From assembly GCA_964441505.1 (NCBI GenBank), contig CAYTUV010000002.1, positions 62,001 through 126,000 of the forward strand: a DNA stretch of 64,000 nucleotides. The letters run 5' to 3'. The notes beneath the pieces are model-generated. The model searched no databases and was not told the origin of the DNA. It was given only the letters and a program-made list of their open reading frames with translations. This DNA comes from Fen-1258 sp964441505. GTDB lineage: Bacteria > Bacteroidota > Ignavibacteria > Ignavibacteriales > Melioribacteraceae. A program made the position numbers and the translations under genes. Below, one piece after another: positions 63,311 to 64,000 of the stretch; positions within the stretch are counted from its first letter, which is position 1, and each line of letters begins with the position of its first letter.

Positions 63311-63620
63311 TTAAATTCCGCTGAAATGATTACAAATCATTTTGACTGTAACATTATTCCATTTTGTATAGCTTGGAAGATACTTTGGTATTTTGTCTTT
63401 AAGAATAACTTTACCTTCATCAACCATCTGTAAATGTACTATAGGTAAATGTCTTTGTAACGCTTCCCATCCTAAACTTCAGTTCCTCTTTCATCAACTC
63501 GCCAGTTGAAATATTTGATTTTCCTTTCGCTTTGAGCCTTGTAAGGCTTTGATCAGACCCCCAACCCGTAGCTATTAAACCTGGCACTTTCGAATTCGCT
63601 ACAAGTGAATCGGTTAGATG
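63311..63620 (-). pseudogene. Beta-lactamase-superfamily (class C/EstB-like) serine hydrolase relic
   Basis: Minus-strand translation gives 'TDSLVANSKVPGLIATG', 'KGKSNISTGELMKEELKF' and 'RMGSVTKTFT', the last containing the S-x-x-K nucleophile motif of the PF00144 family. After a frameshift near 63470 the next frame continues as 'LQMVDEGKVILKDKIPKYLP' and 'VKMICNHFSGI', the family's conserved following segment, and then stops at 63311-63313. The remaining two thirds, including the Y-x-N and H-x-G motifs, are absent. Clear relic of a serine hydrolase gene. Confidence 0.8.
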
Positions 63621-63639
63621 TTAGAAGAATGAAATAAGC

Positions 63640-64000
63640 TTATCATTATTTGGAGAAGCTAAACGAAGCTCCCCGCCGCAGAGCAGCGAGGTATCAAAAG
63701 CAAGTCATTACGAGTCATGCTTTAGCTTGACGAAGTAATCTCAAACTTAGATTGCCTGCCTGGCGGCAGAGTCTGTTGCAGAACTAAAAAATTACGATTT
63801 ACTTCGTGTCCCTTCGTGAAAAAACCTTCGTGGTTCTTCGTGAAAGGATTTTTTGTTACACAAAGTTACACAAAGTTACACAAAGAAGGATCGAAGTTGC
63901 ACGAAGAAAGACTTGCGCAACACGCTCGGCAGACAGGCTTCTCCCGATTTCATCGGAATCGCAATGACAACAGAACGCTGCAAGCGACGGGGAATTTAAC
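63640..64000. repeat. Repeat-rich non-coding tail of the window
   Basis: Contains a threefold 10-bp tandem repeat GTTACACAAA at about 63855-63885, a cluster of 'cttcgtg' words just before it, and an outer palindromic pair (GTCATTACGAG near 63703 and ATCGCAATGAC near 63957) of the dispersed-repeat type seen in many Bacteroidota-like genomes. No ORF was recognised. The remainder of 62985-63310 outside the 97-bp element is plain AT-rich sequence. Confidence 0.5.

Noticed and set aside
63855..63885. Short tandem repeats considered as a CRISPR array
   Set aside because: The unit is 10 bp without spacers, and there are no cas genes; it is a simple tandem repeat.

Overview
The window reads as chromosomal DNA of an AT-rich, Gram-negative bacterium of the Bacteroidota/Chlorobiota side of the tree, most likely an Ignavibacteria-type lineage. 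The reasons are a TonB-dependent receptor with a carboxypeptidase-regulatory-like N-terminus, a Reg_prop/Y_Y_Y sensor, lipoproteins ending in an FxSC-type lipobox, an UpxY/NusG-like antiterminator, sigma-54 signalling and many SpoIIE/PP2C phosphatases. The placement is an inference. No rRNA, tRNA, CRISPR array or phage was seen.

Layout. Positions 1-3076 hold the end of an acyl-CoA synthetase, a hotdog thioesterase, a MORN-repeat secreted protein and a saccharopine-dehydrogenase-like enzyme. Positions 3328-12598 are a plus-strand sugar cluster: a GT-B-like transferase, a SpsF-type cytidylyltransferase, a split transketolase, a GSA-type class III aminotransferase, an SDR, a KdsC-type phosphatase, a NeuB-type synthase and a fatty-acid-hydroxylase-like membrane enzyme. 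Together they suggest synthesis of a CMP-activated ulosonic acid for the cell surface. Positions 12648-25047 are mixed: a DUF4139 protein, a sigma-54 two-component pair, a TonB receptor, a hybrid kinase, UpxY, a YhaM-like nuclease, a TPR protein, a Sir2 deacylase and a small ORF.

Positions 25439-45142 are a dense minus-strand signalling block. It contains a FIST sensor, an eight-GAF histidine kinase, receiver proteins, four SpoIIE-type phosphatases, two STAS anti-anti-sigma proteins and an RsbW-like kinase, i.e. one or two partner-switching systems with several inputs. Three small exported proteins (RidA-like, VOC, cupin) with gene relics and palindromic elements lie between them.

Positions 45442-55462 are a complete reductive pyrimidine degradation set on the minus strand: NCS1 transporter, dihydropyrimidinase, PreA, PreT, class III transaminase, beta-ureidopropionase and a CoA-acylating semialdehyde dehydrogenase. 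Together they would take uracil or thymine to acetyl- or propionyl-CoA. Positions 55793-59102 are lipid genes (glycerophosphodiesterase, a glpD relic, patatin, cyclopropane synthase). Positions 59245-62984 are arabinose/galactose genes (GH127, secreted aldose epimerase). The last kilobase has no intact gene, but it holds a beta-lactamase-family relic and repeats.

The most informative structure outside the gene list is a family of small inverted-repeat elements. One 97-bp copy at 52621-52717 interrupts a four-helix-bundle gene with a clean 4-bp target duplication, and removing it restores the reading frame exactly. A second 97-bp copy lies at 63026-63122. A longer, diverged relative carrying a nested palindrome lies at 38083-38304. 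Decayed genes recognisable by translation include glpD, a beta-lactamase-family protein and a possible FIST fragment.
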